Source of the DNA: Psychrobacillus insolitus | GTDB lineage: Bacteria; Bacillota; Bacilli; Bacillales_A; Planococcaceae | DNA: 64,000 nt | Direction: 5' to 3' | NCBI RefSeq assembly: GCF_003254155.1 | Contig: NZ_QKZI01000004.1 | Span: forward strand, 112,953-176,952 | Shown here: in pieces, positions 6,654 through 14,864 of the stretch | How the letters are laid out: each line of letters opens with the position of its first letter | How positions within the stretch are numbered: position 1 is the first letter of the stretch | The notes under the pieces: generated by a model | The model's input: only the letters and a program-made list of their open reading frames with translations | The model's database searches: none | Told to the model about the DNA's origin: nothing | Made by a program: the position numbers and the translations under genes

Positions 6654-7934
6654 ATGGCAGTAATTTCTTTATTGTCCTTAATTATTGTAATCGCAGTGGG
6701 TGTTTACACGAAAAAAAATATAGGAATTATATCACTTGCGGTTGCAATAGTTCTAGGAATTATAGGCGGAATGTCAAGCAAGGATGTTATAAGCGGTTTT
6801 CCTACGAGTCTATTTCTGAATTTGTTTGGAATGTTTTTCTTTTTCGCGATTGCACAAAATAATGGATCCTTGGAGCTTCTATCCAAGAAACTGTTTGTAT
6901 CATTTGACCGTTATGCTGTCGTGTATCCTCTTATAGTCTTTATAGTAAGCGCTCTCATAACGGTTGTCGATCCTGGTGGCTTGACTGGTTATGTGGTGTT
7001 ACCTGCCATTACTATGAGTGTTGGTTACCAGATGGGCTTCAATCCCATTATGATAGGCGTTCTGACTATCTTTGGTGCGAACGCTACGCTTATGACACCG
7101 GTAGGAGTGTTTGGGAATACTGCCAACTTGATTGTCAATGATGCTGGTTTTCCTAATTATGCGACACAAATCCTACTAAATGGTGTAATCATGTTCTCTA
7201 TCGCAGGGATTTTAGTTTATATTGGTTTCCGCGGATGGAAGAGAAACCAACAGGTTGACGGCACGTTGTCTTTGGAAGGTAATGCAGGGCCACTCGATCT
7301 CCCAGCTTTCAATGGCCAGCAAAAATTGACCTTGCTGATGCTGATCTTGATGATTCTTGCCATCATGTTCTTAAACACACATGCGGGACTCACGGCGCTT
7401 GTTTTCAGTATAATCCTGCTGTTGGCTAAGGCTGCCGAGGAAAAAGATGCCTTTCTCGGTGTTCCCTGGGAAACAATATTCCTATGTATAGGAATTGGGA
7501 ACCTCCTTAGTGTTATTGATACGATGGGCGGATTAACCCTTTTAAGTAGTGTGTTATCTTCCATTTCTTCACAGTGGACATTAGCACCTTTACTTGGTAT
7601 TACTTCATCGATTATGTCCTTCTTCTCACTAGCGATTGCGGGACCTATTCCCACTTTGATCCCCTCCATTCCAGTGTTGAATGTATCGAACGGTAATCCG
7701 TTCATGGAGATTGAATTGATCAGCACAGTTATCAATGGTGGGTTCACGGCTGCCATTAGTCCCTTGTCACTAGGTGGCGCAATGGTTTTGGCTGCTTATG
7801 GAACATTATTCAAACCTAGCGTTGAAGAAAGAACGAAAGTCTTTAATAAGTTGTTCCTAGTGGCAATCGTGATTTCCATTATCGCTGGAATCCTGACAAA
7901 TACCGGTATATATAGAATAACTGCAGGGTTATAA
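6654..7934 (+). CDS. SLC13/MatC-like carboxylate permease
   Basis: 426-residue inner-membrane carrier with about eleven hydrophobic segments. It resembles the MatC dicarboxylate-carrier N-terminal family and SLC13 permeases: N-terminal region IGIISLAVAIVLGIIGGMSS, GFPTSLFLNLFGMFFFFAIA, and repeated GxGxx(T)P/SP loops (DPGGLTGYVVLPAITMS near 103-119 and ISPLSLGGAMVL near 365-376). The family moves small carboxylates, often with sodium or protons. First gene of an operon with DUF6282, cupin and HpcH aldolase genes, so it likely imports the substrate of that pathway. Substrate unknown. The start is the ATG at 6654; AGGAAGAAGG lies about 7 bases upstream. Confidence 0.85.
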   Translation: MAVISLLSLIIVIAVGVYTKKNIGIISLAVAIVLGIIGGMSSKDVISGFPTSLFLNLFGMFFFFAIAQNNGSLELLSKKLFVSFDRYAVVYPLIVFIVSALITVVDPGGLTGYVVLPAITMSVGYQMGFNPIMIGVLTIFGANATLMTPVGVFGNTANLIVNDAGFPNYATQILLNGVIMFSIAGILVYIGFRGWKRNQQVDGTLSLEGNAGPLDLPAFNGQQKLTLLMLILMILAIMFLNTHAGLTALVFSIILLLAKAAEEKDAFLGVPWETIFLCIGIGNLLSVIDTMGGLTLLSSVLSSISSQWTLAPLLGITSSIMSFFSLAIAGPIPTLIPSIPVLNVSNGNPFMEIELISTVINGGFTAAISPLSLGGAMVLAAYGTLFKPSVEERTKVFNKLFLVAIVISIIAGILTNTGIYRITAGL

Positions 7935-8027
7935 TCCTCCTTACTCTATTTCAATCAGCTATCAATCTTAATGACACAATAGTATGAAGGTTTTGTTCTT
8001 AACTAGATAATACGAGGAGGAATAAAA

Positions 8028-8915
8028 ATGAATAGAAGTATATTAAAAGGTATGTATGATGTGCATGTGCACTGTGGACCATCGACAGCAAACAGAGCAG
8101 TGGATGCTGCCGAGATGCTGAAGTTGGCGGAAGAAGTCGGTTATGCAGGATTCGTTGTAAAGGATCACTATATACCAGCACTCTTGGGAACGAAAATGGT
8201 GGACAAGCATTTAGGAAACGGCACCTGTAAGGTTTACGGATGCCTGGTTCTGAATAATTCAGTTGGTGGCCTTAATGTCAATGCTGTGGATAAAGCCAGA
8301 CAAATGGGCACGGCAATGGTTTACCTTCCGACCGTTTCCTCAAAAACTCATATCGACGGTCACAAAGATTCAGGATTTGTTGGTGGAGCAGGCAGCTCGG
8401 ATGTAGAGGAAGAGCCAATCGTTATCGCCGATGAAAATGGAAATCTTAATCCTAAAGCTGTGGAAGTAATTGAGTACTTGGCCAAGCATGATATGGTATT
8501 GGCAACCGGACATGGCAATGAAATTGAAGTGGACGCTACAGTCAAGAAAGCCTTTGAACTGGGGATGAAACGTGTCCTAGTAACGCACCCGCATTATCAA
8601 GTGGGTGCAACTATTGAAGATATGAAGAGATGGGCAGAAATGGGTGCCTATATTGAGATTAACGCCTGTGTGTTTAAAGATAGCGGTTCGAAAGTGGAAG
8701 CAGTAGTGGATCTGTCCGTGGCGAAAGAGATGATCGATGCTTGTGGTGTAGACCGCATCATTATCGATACCGACTATGGTCAGGCTGTTAATGGCTCACC
8801 GATAGAAGGTATGTATAATTTCGTCAATGCCCTGGAAAAACATTTTGGAATCACTGAAGAAGAAATTAACATCATGACCAAGGAAAATCCGAGAAAGCTC
8901 TTCAATTTTCAATAA
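8028..8915 (+). CDS. DUF6282 metal-dependent hydrolase-like protein
   Basis: 295 residues, amidohydrolase/PHP-like TIM barrel. The N-terminal metal motif is MYDVHVHCGPS (DxHxH) at about 9-19; later metal-ligand candidates are the KDH at about 45-47, ATGHGNE near 163-169, THPHY near 184-188, and D near 244 (IIIDTDYGQ). This matches the DUF6282 family, described only as cytosolic proteins of unknown reaction. Strong ribosome site CGAGGAGGAATAAAA. It lies between a carboxylate permease and a cupin, and a hydrolytic or decarboxylating step on a ring or lactone substrate is a reasonable guess, not shown. Confidence 0.82.
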   Translation: MNRSILKGMYDVHVHCGPSTANRAVDAAEMLKLAEEVGYAGFVVKDHYIPALLGTKMVDKHLGNGTCKVYGCLVLNNSVGGLNVNAVDKARQMGTAMVYLPTVSSKTHIDGHKDSGFVGGAGSSDVEEEPIVIADENGNLNPKAVEVIEYLAKHDMVLATGHGNEIEVDATVKKAFELGMKRVLVTHPHYQVGATIEDMKRWAEMGAYIEINACVFKDSGSKVEAVVDLSVAKEMIDACGVDRIIIDTDYGQAVNGSPIEGMYNFVNALEKHFGITEEEINIMTKENPRKLFNFQ

Positions 8916-8967
8916 TGACAAGCAAGTAGCCCTAAAAAATAACGATATATAACAGGAGGAAATAAAA

Positions 8968-9351
8968 ATGACAAAAATTGATTACGGTAATCTGGATAAC
9001 CTACCTTGGCAATTTGTGAGAGAAGGCATCACGCGAAAAGTATTCGGGATGGGAGCAGAACACATCAACACCACAATCAATAGAGTTGAAAATGGCAACG
9101 AGAAGAACCCGCATACGCATGAAGAGAATGAGCAGATTGCATTTATTTTGGAAGGTGAATGTGACTACTATGTAGATGGTGTTCCTTACCGCATGACTAA
9201 AGGTTCTTGGATTACTGTTCCAGCTGGTGTGGAGCATTATATTGAGGTCTACGATAGCCCTGTACCAGTCCTTAACATGGATATCTTCTATCCTCTAAGA
9301 GAAGAGTACAATGAATCTTACGGTAAATTCATTGAAAACTACCGTAAGTAA
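8968..9351 (+). CDS. Small cupin-domain protein
   Basis: 127 residues, single beta-barrel cupin. Motif 1 reads NPHTHEENEQIAFILEGE (about 47-64, metal ligands H, H, E) and motif 2 PAGVEHYIEV (about 91-100, third histidine). Such one-domain cupins act as isomerases, lyases or dioxygenases, or as sugar-acid binding proteins. It is too short for gentisate 1,2-dioxygenase, which has two cupin domains. Third gene of the catabolic operon with a good AACAGGAGGAAATAAAA ribosome site. Exact reaction unknown. Confidence 0.85.
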   Translation: MTKIDYGNLDNLPWQFVREGITRKVFGMGAEHINTTINRVENGNEKNPHTHEENEQIAFILEGECDYYVDGVPYRMTKGSWITVPAGVEHYIEVYDSPVPVLNMDIFYPLREEYNESYGKFIENYRK

Positions 9352-9416
9352 ATACCAATCTATGCTTAGCTAATTAGATATTGTTATCTACGGTGGTTCA
9401 AAGGAGAGAGTATATA

Positions 9417-10193
9417 ATGAAGATGCGTAATTTGGTCAAAGAGAAGCTTGCGAAAAACGGGCATGTTTTGGGTGCGTTCGTCGCTTCTGGCTCACCGACT
9501 AATGTAGAGATTTTAGGACTTAATAATTTTGATTTTGTCCTTATTGATATGGAACATGCCCAAACCGATATGGAAACCATGGTGAATATGATACGAGCTG
9601 CGGAACTATATGATATGGCACCGATCGCCCGCGTTTATCATCCAAATGATGGTCCTATGATGTCCCGAATGCTGGATGTTGGAATTCATGGTTTGATGAT
9701 CCCCATGGTGGAAACTAAAGAACAAGCACAATATATTATTGAACATATGAAGCTTGCCCCTCTAGGTAAAAGAGGGATGGGTGCTGGGCGCGGACCAAGA
9801 TGGGGATGGTATGAGAATTACAACAAAGGCGAAGTGAACGATAACACCTATGTCATCATGCAGTGTGAAACTAGGAAGGGTGTCGAAAATATTGAAGAGA
9901 TTTGCCAGACACCAGGTCTTGACTGTATCTTTATTGGAACCGCTGATTTATCGCAGGATATGGGCTCTTTTGGCGACAATAACAACAAGGAGTTACAAGC
10001 TGCGATTAATAAGGTACTGGATGCCTGTAAGAAGCACAATATCGTACCCGGTATCGTCACCGGAACGGCGGAAGAAGCAGCAAAACGAATTCAACAAGGT
10101 TTCCAATTTGTTTCCATCATGAATGACCTCGGATTCTTCAGAAGCCAGACTAAAAACCAAATCGATGCGGTTAGAAATAGTCTGTCGGAATAA
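9417..10193 (+). CDS. HpcH/HpaI-family aldolase
   Basis: 258-residue class II pyruvate-type aldolase. Visible family features: FVLIDMEHAQTD (about 40-51, catalytic histidine), the GLMIPMVETKEQA segment, the glycine-rich RGMGAGRGPRWGW loop, the metal-binding glutamate in IMQCETRKGVENIEEI, and FIGTADLSQDMG with the aspartate ligand. These enzymes cleave 4-hydroxy-2-oxo acids into pyruvate and an aldehyde. The ATG at 9417 follows AAGGAGAGAG; an earlier in-frame start lacks such a site. Last gene of the operon, followed by a terminator. It probably does the carbon-carbon cleavage that ends the pathway. Confidence 0.92.
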   Translation: MKMRNLVKEKLAKNGHVLGAFVASGSPTNVEILGLNNFDFVLIDMEHAQTDMETMVNMIRAAELYDMAPIARVYHPNDGPMMSRMLDVGIHGLMIPMVETKEQAQYIIEHMKLAPLGKRGMGAGRGPRWGWYENYNKGEVNDNTYVIMQCETRKGVENIEEICQTPGLDCIFIGTADLSQDMGSFGDNNNKELQAAINKVLDACKKHNIVPGIVTGTAEEAAKRIQQGFQFVSIMNDLGFFRSQTKNQIDAVRNSLSE

Positions 10194-10269
10194 CGGTAAA
10201 AGTGATGTAACGGTTTCTATAATTGCTTCAGCTGTCTTAGGTGAAAACTTTGAATGTTAACATGATACA

Positions 10270-10303
10270 TAAGCGGATCAGTTTATAAGCTGATCCGCTT
10301 TTG
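10270..10303 (+). terminator. Terminator of the aldolase operon
   Basis: AAGCGGATCAG / CTGATCCGCTT perfect 11-bp stem with T tract. Confidence 0.88.
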
Positions 10304-10306
10304 AAT

Positions 10307-10435
10307 TTTGTTCCCTGTGTCATCTTTTTGATATGTATTCTTCCAACTTTCAAGGCTTTTCTTCCAAATGTAATACGGATTCATCCAACTTTCCAAGTTA
10401 TTCGTCCAAATGTTAGATTTTGTTCCCTGTTGGCA
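10307..10435 (+). repeat. Family C array (four units) between two truncated B ends
   Basis: A truncated B left end (TTTTGTTCCCTGTGTCA) runs directly into the C leader TCTTTTTGATATGTATTC; CCAA recurs at 10343, 10364, 10385 and 10406, 21 bp apart; the array ends in another TTTTGTTCCCTGTT. The B-C-B order is the same as around gltS. Confidence 0.85.
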
Positions 10436-10449
10436 GCACAACAAAAATG

Positions 10450-10490
10450 AAAGGAGGAACCCCTGAACAACTTCAGGGATTCCTCCTTTT
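10450..10490 (-). terminator. Hairpin terminator, probably of the GGDEF/HD-GYP gene
   Basis: AAAGGAGGAAxCCCTGAA / TTCAGGGxTTCCTCCTTT, very stable and T-tailed on both sides; about 80 bp past the stop of the minus-strand gene, with a family B repeat between. Confidence 0.75.
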
Positions 10491-10572
10491 GAATTTTTTC
10501 CCTATGTCACAAACAACTCGAACACTATTCTGAATTGCTTTGAAGTTGTTTTTAACACAGGGAATCTTCACT
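10491..10572 (+). repeat. Dispersed repeat, family B, copy 5
   Basis: TTTTTTCCCTATGTCACAAAC...AACACTATTCTGAATTGC...TTTTTAACACAGGGAATC, ending immediately beside the stop codon of the GGDEF gene. Confidence 0.85.
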
Positions 10573-11946
10573 CTATTTTTCAACTATTTCCAAAGCCGCT
10601 ATAAATAAGCTTACCAATTCTGGATCAAATTGACTGCCTGCATTTTTTCGCAATTCTTCTGCTGCAGCTTTCGGTAACAGAGCACTGCTATACAATCTTT
10701 CACTGATCATCGCATCATAGGCATCCGCAATAGCAATGATTCTTGATTCAAAGGGTATTCCTTTCCCACTTAAGCCTCTGGGATAACCTTTCCCATCCCA
10801 TCTTTCATGATGGGATAATACATACTCTGCTATTTTCGACATATCATTGGCTGTACTAAGAATTCTATAACCTATTTCTGAATGGCGCTTAATTTCTTTC
10901 CACTCACTGCAAGTAAGTTTATCTGGCTTATTGAGTATGTTTTCATTTATAGCTATTTTGCCTATATCGTGAAGTAATCCTGCTGTTTTGAGTTCCTCAA
11001 TTTGATATTCAAACAATTCAAGAACTTCTCCCATTCTTTCGCATAGTTTTGAAACTCTTTGGGAGTGTTCTTCCAACCTTTTATTTTTTTCATGAAGCGT
11101 CTTAATAATCATATCAACTGCATTTTTCCTCATACTTTGACTTTCAATAAGTTTATTATTATACATATGTTCTTCTGATTTTTTGAATACATCTTGAATA
11201 TTATCGTCCTCATTATTCTTAGTTTCATAACCAAATGAAATAGAAATATTAATTGAGCCTACTTTTTCTAGTAATGACAGTTCAGTGATACGTTTGATAA
11301 TTATCTCTGCTTCAAAAGCATCCGTTTTAGGTAGTAGAATAACAAACTCATCCCCACCCATCCTGAAAATAATATCATCAGCCCGGCAGCCTTTTTTAAT
11401 TACTTCTGCAACTTTTTTCAACAACTCATCACCCATCGCATGTCCAAAGGAATCATTGATTAGCTTTAAACCATTTACATCTCCCATTACCATAGTCAAA
11501 GGTAAGTCTCTTGTTGTATCAAGTCTCTCTAACTCTATTTCGTAAAATCTTCTATTATATAAACCTGTTAATTGGTCATGATAGATAAGATATAAAACCT
11601 CTTTATTTTGAACAGCAAGCCTTTCATTCGCAATAATTAACTCTGCCGCACGTTTATCTTTCTCTTCATTCTGAAAGATCAGCTCTTTATTTGCAATCAC
11701 TAACTCGGCTGCACGATCTGCTTTTTCTTTATTTTGAAAGACCAGCTCTTTATTTGCAATCACTAATTCGGCTGCACGATCTGCTTTTTCTTTGTTTTGA
11801 AAGGCCAGCTCTTTATTCGCAATCACTAATTCGGCTGCACGGTCTGCTTTTTCTTTGTTTTGAAAGACTAGCTCTTTATTCGCAATCACTAACTCGGCTG
11901 CACGATCTGCTTTTTCTTTGTTTTGAAAGTAAAAATCATTCCCCAT
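10573..11946 (-). CDS. GGDEF plus HD-GYP protein with N-terminal 21-residue repeats
   Basis: 457 residues, cyclic-di-GMP signalling. Residues 7-111 are five tandem 21-residue units (FQNKEKADRAAELVIANKEL), four nearly identical and one diverged, predicted as a continuous signalling helix or coiled coil. GGDEF domain about 119-270 with intact GGDEF at 197-201 and an RxxD product-inhibition site (RADD, 188-191). HD-GYP phosphodiesterase domain about 280-455 with HD at 326-327, HHERWDGKGYP (379-389). Both halves look active, so synthase and hydrolase could be balanced. There is no membrane segment or recognisable sensor domain; the repeat helix may be the partner-binding part. ATG with GGAG about 10 bases upstream. 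Family B repeats abut both sides. Confidence 0.93.
   Translation of the reverse strand: MGNDFYFQNKEKADRAAELVIANKELVFQNKEKADRAAELVIANKELAFQNKEKADRAAELVIANKELVFQNKEKADRAAELVIANKELIFQNEEKDKRAAELIIANERLAVQNKEVLYLIYHDQLTGLYNRRFYEIELERLDTTRDLPLTMVMGDVNGLKLINDSFGHAMGDELLKKVAEVIKKGCRADDIIFRMGGDEFVILLPKTDAFEAEIIIKRITELSLLEKVGSINISISFGYETKNNEDDNIQDVFKKSEEHMYNNKLIESQSMRKNAVDMIIKTLHEKNKRLEEHSQRVSKLCERMGEVLELFEYQIEELKTAGLLHDIGKIAINENILNKPDKLTCSEWKEIKRHSEIGYRILSTANDMSKIAEYVLSHHERWDGKGYPRGLSGKGIPFESRIIAIADAYDAMISERLYSSALLPKAAAEELRKNAGSQFDPELVSLFIAALEIVEK
11614..11928 (-). repeat. In-frame 63-bp tandem repeats
   Basis: Five units of 63 bp inside the GGDEF/HD-GYP gene; four differ at only a few positions, the innermost is diverged. 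Near-identity at DNA level implies recent copy-number change by slippage. Confidence 0.9.
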
Positions 11947-11995
11947 ATAGTACTACACTCCAATTTTTTAGTCGGTTTTCCATGCTTCTAAGCGT

Positions 11996-12045
11996 TTATT
12001 CCCTGTATCAGAGACAACTCGGACACTATTCTAAATGTTTTCCAA
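11996..12045 (+). repeat. Partial family B repeat
   Basis: TTATTCCCTGTATCAGAGAC...CGGACACTATTCTAAATGTT; right end missing. It supplies the stop codon of the decayed gene at 12031-12250. Confidence 0.7.
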
Positions 12046-12250
12046 GCTATATCTTACCCAATGGAAAGTATTTAGAACACCAAAATACTTTATTCCCCAT
12101 TTTTCATTAAATCCATACCAAAATTTGTTATCAATACAGTATTGGTACATCCCTTTTGCAGTAGACATAGGATCGTCGCCAGCTTCTTTTAAACATTTCG
12201 GGCATATCCAAGCATCAGATTTTTTTAATTTGAAGTGATTTATATTCCTA
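12031..12250 (-). pseudogene. Truncated gene remnant with zinc-ribbon-like CxxC
   Basis: The minus strand is open for about 70 codons, including SDAWICPKCLKEAGDDPMST and WYGFNEKWGIKYFGV, and ends in a stop that lies inside a family B repeat. No start codon with a ribosome site is present upstream, where a stop comes first. The amino-acid composition (W, C, K, G) looks like real protein. A single CPKC could be half of a zinc ribbon. I do not recognise the family; it is most likely the middle of a gene that lost both ends, the 3' end through repeat insertion. Confidence 0.45.
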
Positions 12251-12535
12251 TTGTGATCTATTCTTTATATGAACTTTTAGAGTTTCTTGAGAATTGGATA
12301 CTTAATATAATCTAAAATAATTAAAGCCTTCGAAATTATATATCATTATCTGTATTTTACCATTCATTTAACGGTTTTTTAGTCGTATTATGTCGATTAA
12401 TGCGTAAAATAGGACACATTTCTCACTGATAATCCCATATCCTATCTTTAAAAATTATGAAGTATATGTATGATTCACCTAGAATCAACATTCCTAAAAG
12501 AAAATCACTGAAATTAAAACCGCGAAAACCAGAAT
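12251..12535. other. A/T-rich gene-free stretch
   Basis: No open frame, hairpin or repeat of the named families that I can support. Confidence 0.4.
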
Positions 12536-12602
12536 TTATGTTCCCTAATTCAAACACTATTCTGAATTTTTCAAGTTGTTTCTGATACAGGGTGTTTTCA
12601 CT
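12536..12602 (+). repeat. Dispersed repeat, family B, copy 6 (internally shortened)
   Basis: TTATGTTCCCTAATTCAAAC, CACTATTCTGAATTTTTC, TTGTTTCTGATACAGGGTG. Confidence 0.75.
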
Positions 12603-12628
12603 AAATCTAATACTTTTTCAAGTAAATT

Positions 12629-12671
12629 AAAAAGACTTAAGCCCTATCTCATAAGGACTTAAGTCTTTTAT
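12629..12671 (+). terminator. Orphan terminator-like hairpin
   Basis: AAAAGACTTAAG / CTTAAGTCTTTT perfect stem of 12 bp. No intact gene ends here on either strand, so it probably marks a lost gene. Confidence 0.6.
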
Positions 12672-12677
12672 TTATTT

Positions 12678-12713
12678 TTCTTCCCTGTATCAGAAACAAC
12701 TCGAACACTAGTG
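12678..12713 (+). repeat. Partial family B repeat
   Basis: TTCTTCCCTGTATCAGAAAC followed by AACTCGAACACTA, then unrelated sequence. Confidence 0.65.
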
Positions 12714-12865
12714 ACGAAGATTTTCATCTCCATCACTCTCCTACTTTAAACTGACAGTGTAACCATCTCATAAGAGGAAGAAATTAAAGAAGTCACTTTT
12801 ACTGGCACAAGCCCTGATATATCATTTAATTTCATCGGACTGAAAGTGTATATCTCATTTACCGT

Positions 12866-13777
12866 TTAAAATCGCATATATTTTTCCTTTGTCATCTGTA
12901 AAAAAGCAGTTGCTGCTGGTGACAATAGTGTGTTTTTCAAATAGCTAATAACCACCTGATTTTTAAATACAGGATTCCCTAGAGTAAAGAGATTTGCTTC
13001 TGTTTGAATTTTATCTCGTTCTATAACACATTCCGGAATAATCGTTAAGCCCAATCCATTATTAGATAGTCGAAATGCATTTTCAATATTTTGTGTTTCA
13101 AGAACAATTTCTGGCACTACTCCATAATAATCCAAAATTTTATCTGTCAATCTTCGTAAACCAAGACCAGGTTTCAATAAGACAAAACGTTCATGATTCA
13201 AAAACTTCGGATTAAAAGGGATGTGTTTAGGTTCTTTATACTTAGAATCATGTAACCGATGACCCTTTGGAACTAATAGATAAAGATTTTCTTCATATAA
13301 TTTTTCATAATCCAGTTCAGGATTTGTAATAGGCAACATATTTAAACAAATATCAATTTTGTTCTGTAAAAGTAAGGATTCCATTTCCGAAGCTGATTCT
13401 TCTACAAGCTCAATTTCCAACCCTGGGTAGGCTTTGATGAATTCAGGAAGAAACTGATAAAGTGTATAAGAAGCCAAAATGGGGTTAATCCCCAGTATAA
13501 GTCTTCCCTTTTTAAAATCAGAAATAGCTTCAAACTCATGTTTCATTTTCACATACTTTTCTTCAATTTCCTTCATATAAGATAGGTAACGTTCACCAGC
13601 ATAAGTAAGTGTCAACGGTGTCACTTGACGTTTCACAAGTTCAACCCCAAGTTCCAACTCAAGATTTTTAATATATTTACTTAAGTAAGGCTGTGAGATA
13701 AAAAGAGCTTTCGCTGCTTGAGAGATATTGCCATATTGAAAAATTGTATCTAAATATAGAGCTGATAAGTCTTTCAT
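12866..13777 (-). CDS. LysR-family transcriptional regulator
   Basis: 303 residues. N-terminal winged helix about 1-65 (LDTIFQYGNISQAAKALFIS, QPYLSKYIKNLE), then a periplasmic-binding-type effector domain about 90-295. I placed the start at the ATG at 13777 because GGGGGC precedes it and the LysR fold begins there; 20 further codons upstream are open but not LysR-like. It sits downstream of the 3-hydroxybutyrate dehydrogenase/GntP genes on the same strand but behind a terminator, so it has its own promoter. It could regulate that pair; its ligand is unknown. Confidence 0.9.
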   Translation of the reverse strand: MKDLSALYLDTIFQYGNISQAAKALFISQPYLSKYIKNLELELGVELVKRQVTPLTLTYAGERYLSYMKEIEEKYVKMKHEFEAISDFKKGRLILGINPILASYTLYQFLPEFIKAYPGLEIELVEESASEMESLLLQNKIDICLNMLPITNPELDYEKLYEENLYLLVPKGHRLHDSKYKEPKHIPFNPKFLNHERFVLLKPGLGLRRLTDKILDYYGVVPEIVLETQNIENAFRLSNNGLGLTIIPECVIERDKIQTEANLFTLGNPVFKNQVVISYLKNTLLSPAATAFLQMTKEKYMRF

Positions 13778-13939
13778 ATAATGCCCCCATTTACCTATAA
13801 CAGTTTCATTATAATAGATTACAGCGAAAAAGCACACAGTGAGGATCTAATGGATCAAGCAGCCAGACAAGAAATTCAACCCGTTGTAGTGCATCCGCAA
13901 AATCGGTAACCGATCTGGCTTTCATTTAAAAATAACAGC

Positions 13940-13981
13940 AAAAAAAGCCACTTCCCATTTTTTTAGTGAGAAGTGACTTAA
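13940..13981 (-). terminator. Terminator of the hydroxybutyrate dehydrogenase transcript
   Basis: On the minus strand AAGTCACTTCTCACT pairs with GGGAAGTGGCTT and is followed by T7. Confidence 0.75.
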
Positions 13982-14021
13982 TGAATATTAAATAATTATG
14001 AAATGATAAACTTCACAAAAA

Positions 14022-14777
14022 TTACATACCACCAGTTACAGGGATTGATTCACCTGTAATAGCAGCAGCACCTTCTGAAGCTAAGAACACAGCAGTTTTA
14101 CCGATTTCTGATGGTTCAAGTAAACGTTTCATCCATTGTTTACCTAAGATATGGTGAGCTACTGCTTCTTCTTCAGTAGTGCCGTCTTTTTCAGCTAAAA
14201 TTGGAATTTGTTTTTCAATTAATTCAGTACGTACTGGACCTGGCTCGATTGTGTTACAAGTGATACCGTTCATTGCGTTTTCTAATGCAACAACTTTAGT
14301 GAAACCAGTTTGTCCTGCTTTAGCAGCACAGTAAGCTGATTTGTAAGCATCCGGAATACGACCGTGAGCAGATACGATGTTGATGATACGACCGTAGTTT
14401 TGAGCTTGCATTGATTTTAATGAGTGTTTTGTCATTAAAAATGTACCTTTTAAGATAACATCGTTTAATAGATCCCATTTTTCTACTGGGAAGTCTTCTA
14501 CTTTAGAGATGAATTGTAAACCAGCGTTATTTACAACAACGTCTACTGATCCACGCTCAGCGATTACTGCGTCAATAGCAGTTTTTACACTAGTTTCGTC
14601 AGCTACGTTTACTTTGTAGCCTTTTGCATTGCCTAATTTTTCTGCTGCTGCCATAGCTGCTTCTTCATTAATGTCGAAGATGGCAACAAAGTCACCAGTT
14701 GCAATAAATTCTTCCGCAATTGCATAACCGATACCTTGCGCTGCACCTGTGATTAATACTGTACGATTTGTTTTCAT
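14022..14777 (-). CDS. 3-hydroxybutyrate dehydrogenase (SDR)
   Basis: 251-residue short-chain dehydrogenase that interconverts D-3-hydroxybutyrate and acetoacetate with NAD. Features: TGAAQGIG cofactor loop (10-17), DINEE after beta-2 (NAD preference), NNAGLQFIS (87-95) whose glutamine is typical of hydroxybutyrate dehydrogenases, SAHGR active serine segment, YCAAK (catalytic Y and K), and a lid region with HHILGKQWMKR. Its partner is a GntP-type permease immediately upstream, so the pair imports and oxidises 3-hydroxybutyrate, including monomer from polyhydroxybutyrate. Length is normal. The gene is smoothly low-GC like the host. Confidence 0.92.
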   Translation of the reverse strand: MKTNRTVLITGAAQGIGYAIAEEFIATGDFVAIFDINEEAAMAAAEKLGNAKGYKVNVADETSVKTAIDAVIAERGSVDVVVNNAGLQFISKVEDFPVEKWDLLNDVILKGTFLMTKHSLKSMQAQNYGRIINIVSAHGRIPDAYKSAYCAAKAGQTGFTKVVALENAMNGITCNTIEPGPVRTELIEKQIPILAEKDGTTEEEAVAHHILGKQWMKRLLEPSEIGKTAVFLASEGAAAITGESIPVTGGM

Positions 14778-14864
14778 GAGTAATAGCCTCCATTTTTATG
14801 TTATATTTCTGTATTAATATTTTTCACTGGGGAGAGACTCTAAACTTTCTCCCCAATGAATTTG

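Noticed and set aside
7217-7756. Long open frame opposite the permease gene
   Set aside because: Antisense shadow of a membrane-protein gene; composition low-complexity, no ribosome site.
8968-9351. Cupin as the missing gentisate 1,2-dioxygenase for the aryl-CoA operon
   Set aside because: 127 residues with one cupin domain is far too short; it belongs to another operon 45 kb away.
11691-12110. Plus-strand open frame with LHDLLFLxFERPALY repeats
   Set aside because: Antisense image of the 63-bp repeats in the GGDEF gene; continues into a repeat and non-coding DNA.
13840-13925. Open minus-strand stretch (MKARSVTDFADALQRVEFLV) before the LysR gene
   Set aside because: Short, ends without family similarity, no clear ribosome site; may be a mobile-element scrap but I cannot support it.
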